A DNA stretch of 34,343 nt from Candidatus Parepulonipiscium sp. PG-Nuni2H_MBin01 (GCA_001994995.1 MDJM01000048.1:1-34343); one strand, 5' to 3'; counted from the stretch's first letter, positions 1-8,429 are shown. Notes: generated by a model from the sequence alone, not told the origin. Program-made: numbers and translations.

Positions 1-405
1 ACCTAATGATTGGTAGTTTAAGTACGCAGGAATCATACCAGCGTCAAACCACATTGTAAATACTAAAAGGAAGTTGAAGAAACGTCTTCCCCAAAGTCTT
101 TTTCTTGATAAAACATAAGCTCCAGGAGCTGAAAGGAACATACTCCAAACTACCCCGAAGAAAGTGTAAAATAATGTGTTGGCATATGACGTCCAGAAAA
201 TTGTATCTTGTAAAACAAACTCGTATGCATCTACTGTAAATTCTTTTGGAAATAATAAAACTTGCCCCATATCTACCATTCTACCAGAACTTAGTGAGCT
301 TGATAAAACATAGATAAATGGATAGACAGCTACTAAACCTAGTATTCCCAGTAGGACATAGATAAAGTTTGTTAATATAACGTCGCCTGATGTTTTCTTA
401 TTCAT
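1..405 (-). CDS. Carbohydrate ABC transporter permease, LplC/YtcP type (partial)
   Basis: This is the N-terminal 135 residues of an inner-membrane permease; the rest lies beyond the window edge. The frame is open to base 1. The product starts MNKKTSGDVILTNFIYVLLG, with a first membrane helix at about residues 9-32, the segment YPFIYVLSSSLSS, and further helices near 75-100 and 110-130. This is the usual layout of the second permease (MalG/LplC group) of CUT1-type sugar importers. The ATG is preceded by TAGGAGGGTAGAGAT, and the TAG of the upstream permease gene lies inside that ribosome site, so the two permeases are tightly coupled. Family assignment is firm. The substrate is unknown; an oligosaccharide or uronide-type sugar would fit the binding protein of the same operon. 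Confidence 0.88.
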   Translation of the reverse strand, partial: MNKKTSGDVILTNFIYVLLGILGLVAVYPFIYVLSSSLSSGRMVDMGQVLLFPKEFTVDAYEFVLQDTIFWTSYANTLFYTFFGVVWSMFLSAPGAYVLSRKRLWGRRFFNFLLVFTMWFDAGMIPAYLNYQSLG

Positions 406-417
406 ATCTCTACCCTC

Positions 418-1350
418 CTACCACAATACTGTATCTGACATTTTTTTACTTACTCTATTTGCTCCAATAACTAGTGCGAAACCGATTACAGAGTTAAATA
501 GACCTGCTGCCGCTGCTAATGAGAAGTCACTACTTCCTGTTAGTCCCAAACGGTAGATATAAGTACTTAAAACGTCTGCTGTTTCATACGTAACTGGTTG
601 ATAAAGTAAGATAACACGCTCGTAACCAACTGATAACAAGTTACCAATTTTGATGATTAACATTGTGATAATTGTCGGTGCAATACCTGGAATACTTACA
701 TATAACATTTGTTGTAACTTAGTTGCACCATCTACTTTTGCTGCTTCATATTGCTCTGGTGAAATCGCACTTAATGCTGCAAAGTATACGATTGAGCCAA
801 AACCAACTTCTTTCCATACACCTGCAATAATGTAAACAGGTCTAAACCATTCCGGCTTCGTCAGGAAATAAATTCCTTCGTTTAATATGCCCATTTTCAT
901 TAAAAGGATGTTGATAATCCCTGTATCTGGTTGTAAGAAAGAAACAACGATACCTGCTAAAATAACTTCTGAAAGGAAGTGAGGTAGGAACATAGCTGTT
1001 TGAACCCCTCTTCTAAATAAACCGTCTTTTACTTCATTGAAGAATAAAGCTAAGATAATTGGTAATGGGAAAGTGAATATTAATGAGTACACACTGATGA
1101 TAATCGTGTTTTTAAACGCTCTCCAGAAATACATAGAGCCACTACCAACAAACAATTCTCTAAAATTATCAAACATTACCCATTCGCTACCAGACATACC
1201 TCTAAATAAGTTGTAGTCTTGGAAAGCGATAATCAAACCATACATAGGTTTGTATGCAAATAACAATAACCACGCCATCAATGGAAACATTAATACCCAC
1301 AATCTCCAGTTATGTTGTATAATCTCAACCGCTCTTGATTTTTTTTTCAT
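418..1350 (-). CDS. Carbohydrate ABC transporter permease, LplB type
   Basis: This is the first permease of the sugar importer, 310 residues, about the usual length for the LplB/YteP group. It has an N-terminal helix near 18-36, the segment FAYKPMYGLIIAFQDYN typical of LplB permeases, and about six membrane helices. The cytoplasmic EAA loop that contacts the ATPase is visible near residues 199-222 (EQYEAAKVDGAT followed by IPGI). It is read after the SDR gene and just before the second permease, whose ribosome site overlaps its stop codon. No ATPase gene is present in the window; such systems often share a housekeeping MsmX-type ATPase encoded elsewhere. Confidence in the family is high, in the substrate low. 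Confidence 0.92.
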   Translation of the reverse strand: MKKKSRAVEIIQHNWRLWVLMFPLMAWLLLFAYKPMYGLIIAFQDYNLFRGMSGSEWVMFDNFRELFVGSGSMYFWRAFKNTIIISVYSLIFTFPLPIILALFFNEVKDGLFRRGVQTAMFLPHFLSEVILAGIVVSFLQPDTGIINILLMKMGILNEGIYFLTKPEWFRPVYIIAGVWKEVGFGSIVYFAALSAISPEQYEAAKVDGATKLQQMLYVSIPGIAPTIITMLIIKIGNLLSVGYERVILLYQPVTYETADVLSTYIYRLGLTGSSDFSLAAAAGLFNSVIGFALVIGANRVSKKMSDTVLW

Positions 1351-1464
1351 CGCTGTTTCACCTCTCTTTTATTTTACAAAAACTGCCCCCTAATTTAGCT
1401 TATAGTAAATAAAGCCTAATTAACTAAAAAGACTAACTAGACTTTACTCACTGATTAATTCTTA

Positions 1465-2205
1465 TTATCTGAAGTCTTGGCCACCATTGATTTGGATTAC
1501 TTCCCCAGTAAGGAAAGAAGCCTTATCAGATACTAAGAATTCAATTACTGTTGCAACCTCTTGAGGCTCTCCTAATCTCTTCATAAGGATTTGGTTTTTC
1601 CATCCTTCAACAATGCTTCTATCTGTAGCAGCGTGGAAAGGAGTATCGATTGTTCCTGGAGATACTGCATTAACTCTGATTCCGTATTCAGCTAAGTCTT
1701 TAGCTAAACTGATAGTCATGTTTAATACTGCAGCTTTAGATGCTCCGTAAATACCAGCTCCTGGGCCACCGCCGTTATAAGAAGCGATTGACGCATAGTT
1801 AATGATTGATGGATTTTCACCTTTTTTAAGGAATGGAATAGCTGCTCTTGTAGCATAAAATACGCTGTCCATGTTTAAGGCCATAACTTTGCGGTAGAAA
1901 TCAGTAGTCATTACTTCGTATCTCATTCTTCCACCAAGACCGCCTACATTGTTAACTAGAACGTCGATTTTGCCATATTTTTCGCCAACTTGTTTAACAG
2001 TTTTGTCAGTGTCTTCTTCGTTAGTAGCATCAGTTTTGATGTACTCCGCCTCGATACCGTTGTCACTTAATTGCTTAACTGCCTCTGCACCTTGGTCATC
2101 GAAAAGACCTGTTACTACTACTGTGTAGCCAGCTTTGCCAAGCTCTTGTGCTACTGTTAAACCTATTCCTGATGTTGCTCCTGTAATTAATGCGATTTTT
2201 TTCAT
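1465..2205 (-). CDS. Short-chain dehydrogenase/reductase, classical SDR
   Basis: A 246-residue NAD(P)H-dependent oxidoreductase of the classical SDR family. The nucleotide-binding TGxxxGxG motif is at residues 8-15, NNVG at 85-88, and the catalytic set is N111, S139, Y153, K157 (YGASK). The Ser-Tyr spacing is one residue longer than in typical FabG, because of a GGGPGAG insertion. The family includes 3-oxoacyl-ACP reductases and sugar or gluconate dehydrogenases. Its place between the binding-protein and permease genes of a sugar importer suggests that it oxidises or reduces the imported sugar or acid; that is inference. The start is supported by AGAGGAAGT about eight bases upstream. A hairpin lies in the 114-base gap before it. 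Confidence 0.9.
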   Translation of the reverse strand: MKKIALITGATSGIGLTVAQELGKAGYTVVVTGLFDDQGAEAVKQLSDNGIEAEYIKTDATNEEDTDKTVKQVGEKYGKIDVLVNNVGGLGGRMRYEVMTTDFYRKVMALNMDSVFYATRAAIPFLKKGENPSIINYASIASYNGGGPGAGIYGASKAAVLNMTISLAKDLAEYGIRVNAVSPGTIDTPFHAATDRSIVEGWKNQILMKRLGEPQEVATVIEFLVSDKASFLTGEVIQINGGQDFR

Positions 2206-2244
2206 GTTTTTACTTCCTCTTTCTTAATATAAATTTATAAATAG

Positions 2245-2290
2245 TATGGTGATAACTCGGTCCATTAGGGAGGAGAGAGTCAGCACCATA
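2245..2290 (-). other. Intercistronic hairpin between binding-protein and SDR genes
   Basis: TATGGTG (2245-2251) can pair with CACCATA (2284-2290), and ACTC (2255-2258) with GAGT (2277-2280), giving an 11-bp interrupted stem in the transcript. There is no T run after it, so it is not a standard terminator. Hairpins just downstream of binding-protein genes are known to stabilise the upstream part of ABC-importer mRNAs; that role here is inferred. Confidence 0.45.
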
Positions 2291-2319
2291 TTATTATCAA
2301 ATTAATTACTTAGAATATC

Positions 2320-3981
2320 TTATTGCTCCGCAATTTCTAAGTAAGTAGTGTAAGCTTCTTGATAAGCGTTAACTAATTGGCTTATGCCTAATTTTTCACA
2401 CTCAGCTAAATAAGTATCCCACTCAGCGTATACTAAGTCTGGGTCACCCATTATCCATCTCATAGTCATTTCATCTTGGTAAGCAACTAAGTTTGCTCTT
2501 GTGTTATCAATTACATTTTTTTGATCTTCAGTCATTGATAATGGTGGCATTTGAAGTACGCCATAGTCGCCTTCGTTGTATAAATCCACCCCTGCACGGC
2601 CTACTTCATGAGTCCATTGATACTCATAGTCATAGTCCATCCAGTAACCATGTTTAAGTTGTGCACCTATTTCTGATTCTAGGTAAGTGTTAACAGCAAC
2701 ATCACCATTTAATACTTCTTCAGTGAATGTTGGATGGCCATCTACTAATTCATAGCTTATGCCTTCGATACCGTAGTTACTGATAATACGTCCGTAATCA
2801 GAGAAGAAGTAATCCATATAAGCGAATAATTCTTCTGGATTTTTACAGTTATGAGATACTGCCCAACCGTCTGGTCTAACTTTTAGTCTTGAATGTTCTT
2901 CCCATTGGTTGCCATTTTCTGTGATTGGTGGTGCAAATACTCCAAAATGGAAGCCATCTATACCAGCAGTATCGTTATATGCTGAAGTTGATGCAACCCA
3001 CTCATGTGTTACCCCACCAATATCACCTGGTAAGTATTCACGACGAGCTGCATTACCTTTTGTGAATATCTCTTTATCTATAAGACCCATATCATACCAT
3101 CTTGAGATGTTATAAATACCTGTTTTAAATTCATCTGCTGTCCAAGCATGGTATACTGTTCCGTCTTCTCTTGGGATAACCCTTTCAGTAGAAGCATCTT
3201 GGCCATAACATCTTGCATCCCATAAGTTAACAAGACGCATCATTTCTGTATACTTATCATTGAAGTATGGAATTTCATCTTTTAACCCATTTCCGTTAGG
3301 GTCATCATCTCTAAATGCAATTAGTACATCTTCTAGTTCTTGTACCGTAGTAGGAACTTCTAAACCTAAGTTGTCTAACCAGTCCATACGGATAAACCAT
3401 GTACGTGCAGTGTCGCCATCTTGAATATATGGAATATGATAGATATTTCCATCGTAAGCAGTGATTACCGCTTCTACGTCTGGATTATCATCTAAGTACG
3501 CTCTAAAGTTTGGAAGATAGTCCCAGTAGTCGTTTAGCGCATAGAACGCTCCGTCTGGTCCGTATTCCATAAAATAAGTAGTAATGTTATTTCCACCATA
3601 TAAGTCATCTGGGAAACCATCTACAGCTTGTAGCTGGAATTGCTCAACTGAGTTAGTACCAACGATGTTACCTGTGTTTACTAAAGAGATGTTTGTAATT
3701 TCAGCCATTTCTTGGAATACTGGCCAAGATGGATCAAATACGTACATATCTCTTGCATGGTAGTGAAATCTATAAGTCATAGCGTTGTCCAATGGGAATA
3801 CTACCCCTGTTGGCGAACCATATTCATCTACGAATGAGCCACCACTGCCATCTGAAGATGCGCTAGATGCACTTGGAGCTGGAGTTGAAGAGCTTGATGA
3901 ACTGCTATCACTGCTAGAACACCCTGCTAATGTACCCATACTTAAAGTTGCAATGAGTAGTAATACAAAACTTTTTCTCAT
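2320..3981 (-). CDS. Extracellular sugar-binding lipoprotein, LplA/AlgQ-like
   Basis: A 553-residue solute-binding lipoprotein for the ABC importer. The signal peptide (MRKSFVLLLIATLSMG) ends in the lipobox LAGC with C21 as the lipidated residue, followed by a Ser/Pro-rich linker to about residue 50. A calcium-loop-like segment DPNGNGLKDE at 227-236 has the D-x-N-x-N-x-x-x-D-E spacing of the EF-hand-like site of the alginate-binding proteins AlgQ1/AlgQ2 and of LplA-type family members. The ribosome site AAGGAGGAAAAATT precedes the ATG. It is the first gene of the operon, under the consensus promoter at 4101-4129. Size and loop put it in the large-ligand binding proteins (oligosaccharides); the exact ligand cannot be read from sequence. 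Confidence 0.93.
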   Translation of the reverse strand: MRKSFVLLLIATLSMGTLAGCSSSDSSSSSSSTPAPSASSASSDGSGGSFVDEYGSPTGVVFPLDNAMTYRFHYHARDMYVFDPSWPVFQEMAEITNISLVNTGNIVGTNSVEQFQLQAVDGFPDDLYGGNNITTYFMEYGPDGAFYALNDYWDYLPNFRAYLDDNPDVEAVITAYDGNIYHIPYIQDGDTARTWFIRMDWLDNLGLEVPTTVQELEDVLIAFRDDDPNGNGLKDEIPYFNDKYTEMMRLVNLWDARCYGQDASTERVIPREDGTVYHAWTADEFKTGIYNISRWYDMGLIDKEIFTKGNAARREYLPGDIGGVTHEWVASTSAYNDTAGIDGFHFGVFAPPITENGNQWEEHSRLKVRPDGWAVSHNCKNPEELFAYMDYFFSDYGRIISNYGIEGISYELVDGHPTFTEEVLNGDVAVNTYLESEIGAQLKHGYWMDYDYEYQWTHEVGRAGVDLYNEGDYGVLQMPPLSMTEDQKNVIDNTRANLVAYQDEMTMRWIMGDPDLVYAEWDTYLAECEKLGISQLVNAYQEAYTTYLEIAEQ

Positions 3982-4020
3982 AATTTTTCCTCCTTAAAAT
4001 TTGCCTAATTTTCTTGAAAA

Positions 4021-4052
4021 ATTGTCACAATTTTTGATAATTATGTAACAAT
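4021..4052 (-). repeat. Inverted repeat in the leader of the sugar-importer operon
   Basis: ATTGTCAC (4021-4028) faces GTAACAAT (4045-4052) with one mismatch and a 16-base spacer. The first arm is part of an 11-base palindrome ATTGTCACAAT. It lies in the untranslated leader between the predicted start of transcription and the gene, so it may be an RNA hairpin or a binding site. Confidence 0.3.
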
Positions 4053-4063
4053 GTCGTATTACT

Positions 4064-4083
4064 ATGAGTGGCGTTCACTTCAT
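4064..4083. promoter_or_regulatory. Palindrome downstream of the importer promoter, possible operator
   Basis: ATGAGTG-GCGTT-CACTTCAT is an imperfect palindrome (one extra base in one arm). It lies about 10-30 bases downstream of the expected transcription start of the 4101-4129 promoter, where a repressor would block transcription. No regulator gene is in the window, so the binding protein is unknown. Confidence 0.35.
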
Positions 4084-4100
4084 AAATACGAATTAACTAC

Positions 4101-4129
4101 ATTATAAACTAATAATATTAGGATGTCAA
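4101..4129 (-). promoter_or_regulatory. Consensus sigma-A promoter of the sugar-importer operon
   Basis: On the minus strand TTGACA (4129-4124), a 17-base spacer and TATAAT (4106-4101) match the housekeeping consensus at all twelve positions. The transcription start would be near 4094, giving a leader of about 113 bases before the binding-protein gene. Such a perfect promoter usually needs a repressor or attenuation to keep a catabolic operon off. Confidence 0.85.
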
Positions 4130-4221
4130 TAGATTTTTAATAATTTTTCATAAATTCTTCATTTTTTTATTTATAAAACCTACATACCATTAGCTATACT
4201 TCTTAAATTTTTTCATCAACT

Positions 4222-5598
4222 TTACGAGTTTTGAGTAATTTTATCTACTTTAAATATACGTGCTCTGCGCACAAATATTATTATCATAGATAATGTTGCA
4301 CTAAAAATGTTGCTAATTAACATCGCATACCATATACCATATTCAGCTAACCCCCATATAGGCATAGTTAGAAACATTACTATAGGTACTCTAAATAAGT
4401 ATATTCTTAGTACACTCACTGTTAAGTTGTAAGTAGTTAAAGTCGTCCCTTGGAATAATCCCATTGCGACTTCCATTACCGCCCACGGTATTACTGAAGC
4501 GGTATATACGCTCATTGCGTTAATCATATGTTGATAAGTTGGGTCAGCTGGGTCTACGAATAGAGCAGCTATTGGTTCTTTAAATGGTAGCAGAACTGCG
4601 CATGAAAATAGAGCAAATCCAACTGCTAGTATTAATGATTTTTTGATTGCTTCTTTAACTCTATCTACGTTTCCGGCCCCCATATTTTGGGCTACTATTA
4701 CTGCTAGTGCTGTACCAAAGCCTGCTGTTGCCTTAAAGAATATTGTGTTAACTTTATTTGTAAGTCCATATGCAGCTAATACAGCTTCGCCATAATCTAG
4801 TACATATTTGTTAACAATTACAAACCCAAATGATACCATGGATTTTTCTATTATTAGTGGAAATGATACAAAGGCTATTCTTTTAATTAAGTCAAGTCTA
4901 GCTCTAACTTTTTTTAGGTTTACTAAAGCATCTTTTGCAAAGAATAGACCGTAAAACGCTCTCATGGAACAGCATACTTTTGCTAGCAAACTGGAAAGTC
5001 CTAATCCTAATAAGCCCATTTTAAACACTAGGATAAAGATTACCGAAAAGACTACTTTTAGTATAAGCGATAACATGTTTATTTTCATGGTTTCTTGTGT
5101 GTCGCCATGTGCACGTCTAATTGCTAAGAATACTAATGTTACATACCAAAATGGTACACTTAGCGCTAACATTCTATAATAAGTTTCGCTAACTTCTAAA
5201 AGGCTTGGTGTAATTGAGGCTCTAATTAAAATGGTTTGAGAGAAGACGGTGCTACCTATACCAATTATAAGTCCTAGTATTAGCCCTATCATGGAAAGTT
5301 GTTCGATTGAGTGTTTTACTTTTTCTTCATCTCTTTCTCCTAAATACCGTCCGACTATACTACCCCCAGCTATTGCTAAGCCTACTCCAATTGCGTTTAA
5401 AGTTTCATATATAGGAGCTACAAATGTAACAGCTGCTATTTCTAAACTACCTATATAAGCTACAAATAGACTATCAATTATTCCATAAAAACCATCTATT
5501 AAGTTGGTGATTATAATAGGAATACTTATAGCTATCATGACTTTCATTAGGTCTCCACCTAATATGTCCTCCGATGATACTTTTTTCATTGCTTTCAC
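4222..5598 (-). CDS. MATE family multidrug/metabolite efflux protein
   Basis: A polytopic membrane transporter of about 458 residues with the twelve-helix, two-bundle layout of the MATE family (NorM/DinF/MepA-like), which exports cationic compounds or metabolites in exchange for Na+ or H+. Family-typical segments are the N-terminal MKVMIAISIPIIITNLIDGF, GSIVGRYLGERD, and the mid-protein AVIVAQNMGAGN. I choose the GTG at 5598: it overlaps the manA stop in a GTGA junction and has AGGGGTGA at a proper distance, whereas an upstream ATG at 5631 would overlap manA by 37 bases; the ATG at 5589 is the other option. Coupling to manA is unusual, and the substrate is unknown. Confidence 0.9.
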   Translation of the reverse strand: MKAMKKVSSEDILGGDLMKVMIAISIPIIITNLIDGFYGIIDSLFVAYIGSLEIAAVTFVAPIYETLNAIGVGLAIAGGSIVGRYLGERDEEKVKHSIEQLSMIGLILGLIIGIGSTVFSQTILIRASITPSLLEVSETYYRMLALSVPFWYVTLVFLAIRRAHGDTQETMKINMLSLILKVVFSVIFILVFKMGLLGLGLSSLLAKVCCSMRAFYGLFFAKDALVNLKKVRARLDLIKRIAFVSFPLIIEKSMVSFGFVIVNKYVLDYGEAVLAAYGLTNKVNTIFFKATAGFGTALAVIVAQNMGAGNVDRVKEAIKKSLILAVGFALFSCAVLLPFKEPIAALFVDPADPTYQHMINAMSVYTASVIPWAVMEVAMGLFQGTTLTTYNLTVSVLRIYLFRVPIVMFLTMPIWGLAEYGIWYAMLISNIFSATLSMIIIFVRRARIFKVDKITQNS

Positions 5599-6686
5599 TC
5601 TATCACCCCTTCTATTTGTGGACCAAAGCATTGCATCATCCTTAGAGGGGCATTTGTTGTATTTGTTATATGAAGTTCATTGATTGTAGCAGGTATAAAA
5701 AATTGGTCACCTGCATTTAGTAATTCTTTTTTAGACCCCACTTTAAGTTGGCCGTGGCCTTCTAGTATATACAATACTGAAAATTGGTCTGATAAATCTA
5801 AAGTTAATTCAGTTTTTACATCTATTGCATTTGCACTAAAAAATGGCGTATCTTTATATTTTATGACTTGCCTTATTTTATTTTGTGCTTTATCTGTAGT
5901 TTCAACGGGCTTTATAAACCACGTTTCATAAGTTTCTTCTCTAGTTTTTCCTTCGTAGTTAAAACAATCAAACATCTTATCAAAGCCTAGCCCCTGATGA
6001 CAAAGAAAGTCATTTACTTCTAGACCACTTGGAGTTGTTCTTTCCACACGAATAGTGTAGTCGGTTGGTTCTTGTGTTTCTAGTAAAAAACAACCTTTCC
6101 CTATTGCATGCGGTACTCCCCCACAAATAAGAACTGCGTCTTGTTGCTTTACCTCAAACTTATGTAAACAATTTAACATTTGTTTTATGTCTTGCTTTTC
6201 AAATAGCTCTTTCCAATACTCACGAGTTATTCCTTCTTTAAAGCCTAAGTAAATATAAGGTTTTTCCACTTCGTTATCGTTGTTTAAGATGTACCAAGAT
6301 TCAGTTTTACCATAGTGTGAACCAAATAGTTCCATAGCTTTTTGTCTATCCGGATGAACTTGTATTGTTAGCCGTTCATTAGAATCTATTAGTTTAACTA
6401 GTACCCCTGTATTAATTCCACATTGATTAATGTGGTTTTCTCCCAGACATTCAATTGGATTTTGCTCTATAAATTGTTTTAACGTTTGTTTGGGGTTTTG
6501 TGATAATACGCTCGCTCCCTCATTTGGTATATGTTCTCTGCCAATGTTTCTAGCCACCACCATAGATGCAATCCATTCTTCAGGCTCGTTTATTTTGTTT
6601 TGGCCCTGGAGTTCATTTAGAATGTCGCCGCCTTGATAAGTTCGCCAAACCCTATTGTAATTTAACTTTATAGGGAAATTTACCAT
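5595..6686 (-). CDS. manA: Mannose-6-phosphate isomerase, class I
   Basis: This cytoplasmic zinc enzyme interconverts mannose-6-phosphate and fructose-6-phosphate. In 363 residues it shows the type I cupin features: QVHPD at 109-113 (zinc ligands Q109 and H111), GKTESWY with E129, and GGVPHAIG with H203 as the fourth ligand; R214-region TDYTIRVERT carries the active-site arginine segment. The C-terminal third is a second cupin domain (VLYILEGHGQLKVGS). The length fits the shorter Gram-positive ManA. It has its own promoter at 6774-6802 and AGGAGAGGAG upstream of the ATG, and its stop overlaps the start of the MATE gene. The nearby importer operon has a separate promoter, so a shared substrate is only a guess. 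Confidence 0.93.
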   Translation of the reverse strand: MVNFPIKLNYNRVWRTYQGGDILNELQGQNKINEPEEWIASMVVARNIGREHIPNEGASVLSQNPKQTLKQFIEQNPIECLGENHINQCGINTGVLVKLIDSNERLTIQVHPDRQKAMELFGSHYGKTESWYILNNDNEVEKPYIYLGFKEGITREYWKELFEKQDIKQMLNCLHKFEVKQQDAVLICGGVPHAIGKGCFLLETQEPTDYTIRVERTTPSGLEVNDFLCHQGLGFDKMFDCFNYEGKTREETYETWFIKPVETTDKAQNKIRQVIKYKDTPFFSANAIDVKTELTLDLSDQFSVLYILEGHGQLKVGSKKELLNAGDQFFIPATINELHITNTTNAPLRMMQCFGPQIEGVIE

Positions 6687-6773
6687 TTTCGCTTTTCTCC
6701 TCTCCTAATAAGGTAAAATGTGCCTAATTTAAATCTACTCTCTAGTCTTAGGCTGTCATTTTAGTCTAACATT

Positions 6774-6802
6774 ATTATACGTGGTTTATACACAAATTTC
6801 AA
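6774..6802 (-). promoter_or_regulatory. Sigma-A promoter of manA-MATE
   Basis: On the minus strand TTGAAA (6802-6797), 17 bases, TATAAT (6779-6774), about 80 bases upstream of the manA start. Eleven of twelve positions match the consensus. Confidence 0.75.
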
Positions 6803-7075
6803 TATATATTTTAAACTTAATGCTTATTTTTTGTTACACACTGAATAATAAGGTGAATTAAGCGGTGGTAGTTTTTACCAAATAGCTTGTACTATTGAGC
6901 TTCTTTAACAAGATTGCTACTAAAATGGTAATATTGATTGAGGATATTTTGTAAAAATTTTTATATTTTAAATTTACTCAACTTTACTAAATACAATGCG
7001 TTCTAGCCATTTGCATTAGTTAAAATGCTTTACCCCTATGTCCAGGCTGCATTTGTGTATTTAGTATAATTAGGC
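6803..7075. other. Gap without a gene upstream of manA
   Basis: Between the manA promoter and the terminator of the 95-residue gene there are about 270 very AT-rich bases. I see no ORF with a ribosome site on either strand, no RNA gene and no repeat beyond a small TGGTA/TACCA hairpin near 6865-6880. Confidence 0.5.
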
Positions 7076-7109
7076 ATAAAAAAAAACTACCACAAAATAT
7101 GTGGTAGTT
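7076..7109 (-). terminator. Rho-independent terminator of the 95-residue gene
   Basis: Minus-strand stem AACTACCACA / TGTGGTAGTT (7109-7100 and 7094-7085), perfect over 10 bp with a 5-base loop, followed by a run of T (complement of the A run at 7078-7086). Confidence 0.9.
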
Positions 7110-7114
7110 GATAT

Positions 7115-7402
7115 TTATAACCTTACAAGTGTTGCTGGGTCAGAAATAATTTCTTCAACGTCAAGAGCATTTGCAATTCCCCAATACTCATCTCTTTGAT
7201 AAGTCATGTAAAGCGCTTTAAGTACGATTAATACTTTTCTTTCTGTATGTAATTGATATACAGGTACTTTATCAGCTTTAATTTGAATTACATTTCCTCT
7301 AAGTTCTTTAGTAAATGTTTCGCCTTGATAAACTACTTGGTCGTTTGAGTTGTCGGTAAAAAATTCTATAAATCCTGCTTTATCTACTTCTGCTATTACC
7401 AT
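7115..7402 (-). CDS. Uncharacterised 95-residue protein
   Basis: I do not recognise this protein. It is 95 residues long, soluble, with no signal peptide or membrane segment. The sequence alternates short strands (VIAEVDKAGFIEFF, NVIQIKADKVPVYQL) and ends in a likely helical stretch (RKVLIVLKALYMTYQRDEYW). It is certainly laid out as a gene: AAAGGGGAAATTAACAG before the ATG, a likely promoter at 7456-7484 and a perfect terminator right after the stop. So it is a one-gene transcription unit between two larger operons. It may be a small regulatory or binding protein, but nothing in the sequence shows this. Confidence 0.75.
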   Translation of the reverse strand: MVIAEVDKAGFIEFFTDNSNDQVVYQGETFTKELRGNVIQIKADKVPVYQLHTERKVLIVLKALYMTYQRDEYWGIANALDVEEIISDPATLVRL

Positions 7403-7455
7403 CTGTTAATTTCCCCTTTGCTTACTAAATTATTTTTGTATAGTTTATATATTAT

Positions 7456-7484
7456 ATTGTACCAGTATATTACAATCAAATCAA
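7456..7484 (-). promoter_or_regulatory. Likely promoter of the 95-residue gene
   Basis: On the minus strand TTGATT (7484-7479), 17 bases, TACAAT (7461-7456). It lies between the terminator of the preceding operon and the gene, where a promoter is needed. Nine of twelve positions match sigma-A. Confidence 0.45.
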
Positions 7485-7544
7485 GTTCATTTAACATGTT
7501 TTCACTTTTTTGTAACTTTTGTTTATTATCATTATTTATTTTTG

Positions 7545-7583
7545 TGCAAAAAAAATAGGACAATTTTCCATTTATCCTATTTT
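7545..7583 (-). terminator. Terminator at the end of the larE-TSUP operon
   Basis: Minus-strand stem AAAATAGGA / TCCTATTTT (7583-7575 and 7560-7552) with a 14-base loop, followed by eight T. It closes the operon 35 bases after the TSUP stop codon. Confidence 0.8.
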
Positions 7584-7617
7584 ATATAGTTATTTTTACT
7601 CTATATATACTTTGTTT

Positions 7618-8403
7618 TTAGGCCATTAATACAGAAAAAATATTGTAAACATTAATTAGTATAACTATAATCATTATAGCATTAAATAGTTTAGATACTT
7701 GTTCTGTATTCATTTTCTTACTAAATATATCCCCAAGGAATCCCCCTACTATACCTCCAAATATCATATATCCCACTAGGCTTAGGTCGTATACGCCAAA
7801 ACCTTCTGTTAATAACGTTGTTCCTAGTGTCGACATTTGTGAGAAAAATATTGTAAAGACTGAATATGTAGCTGCATCCTTTGAGTTACAGGAGAACAAC
7901 AGAATTAATACCATTACATTTACAGGGCCTCCGCCAATTCCTAGAAAGGCTGATATTGTGCCCATGATTAAACCGGCTATAAAGCAAATTAATATATTGT
8001 GTGTATCAAATGTTTTTACTTTATCTTTATTTAAGCAAAATATAAAAACTACTATCATAAGTGTGGCTAAACATATTGATTGAATCATTTTTGCTGTATC
8101 TGGATTGCCTACTGCATTCATAAATAATTGAAATACTTTATTACCTGCTATACCTCCTATTACTGCGCCAAATGATAGTGGTAGCAATCTATCAAGTTCA
8201 AAGGTTGCTTTGTCTATAAATTTTTTTGTTAATGTAGCAATGGACATTGCAAATACTGTACTTGCGGATAATATTCCTATGGTTGCTATATCGTAGTGGC
8301 CAAACATATCTAATATGGGTTTGATTATCACTCCCCCACCAAGCCCTGAAATTGCACCTACTGTAGATGCTAGAAGTCCTATTGCTAAATATAATAATAC
8401 CAT
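7618..8403 (-). CDS. TSUP/TauE-SafE family membrane exporter
   Basis: A 261-residue membrane protein with about eight helices and the two glycine-rich repeats of the TSUP family: SGLGGGVIIKPIL near residues 19-31 and FLGIGGGPVNVMVLILLF in the second half. Family members move small anions, often sulfite, sulfoacetate, taurine-derived sulfonates or other organic acids. It is the last gene of the operon with larE, larB, larC and the transketolase pair, 26 bases after the transketolase C-subunit gene, with AAGGGGGATTTAGC before the ATG. The context suggests export of a product, or import of a substrate, of the pathway encoded upstream; which one cannot be decided here. Confidence 0.88.
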   Translation of the reverse strand: MVLLYLAIGLLASTVGAISGLGGGVIIKPILDMFGHYDIATIGILSASTVFAMSIATLTKKFIDKATFELDRLLPLSFGAVIGGIAGNKVFQLFMNAVGNPDTAKMIQSICLATLMIVVFIFCLNKDKVKTFDTHNILICFIAGLIMGTISAFLGIGGGPVNVMVLILLFSCNSKDAATYSVFTIFFSQMSTLGTTLLTEGFGVYDLSLVGYMIFGGIVGGFLGDIFSKKMNTEQVSKLFNAIMIIVILINVYNIFSVLMA

Positions 8404-8429
8404 GCTAAATCCCCCTTCATATCTAATGG

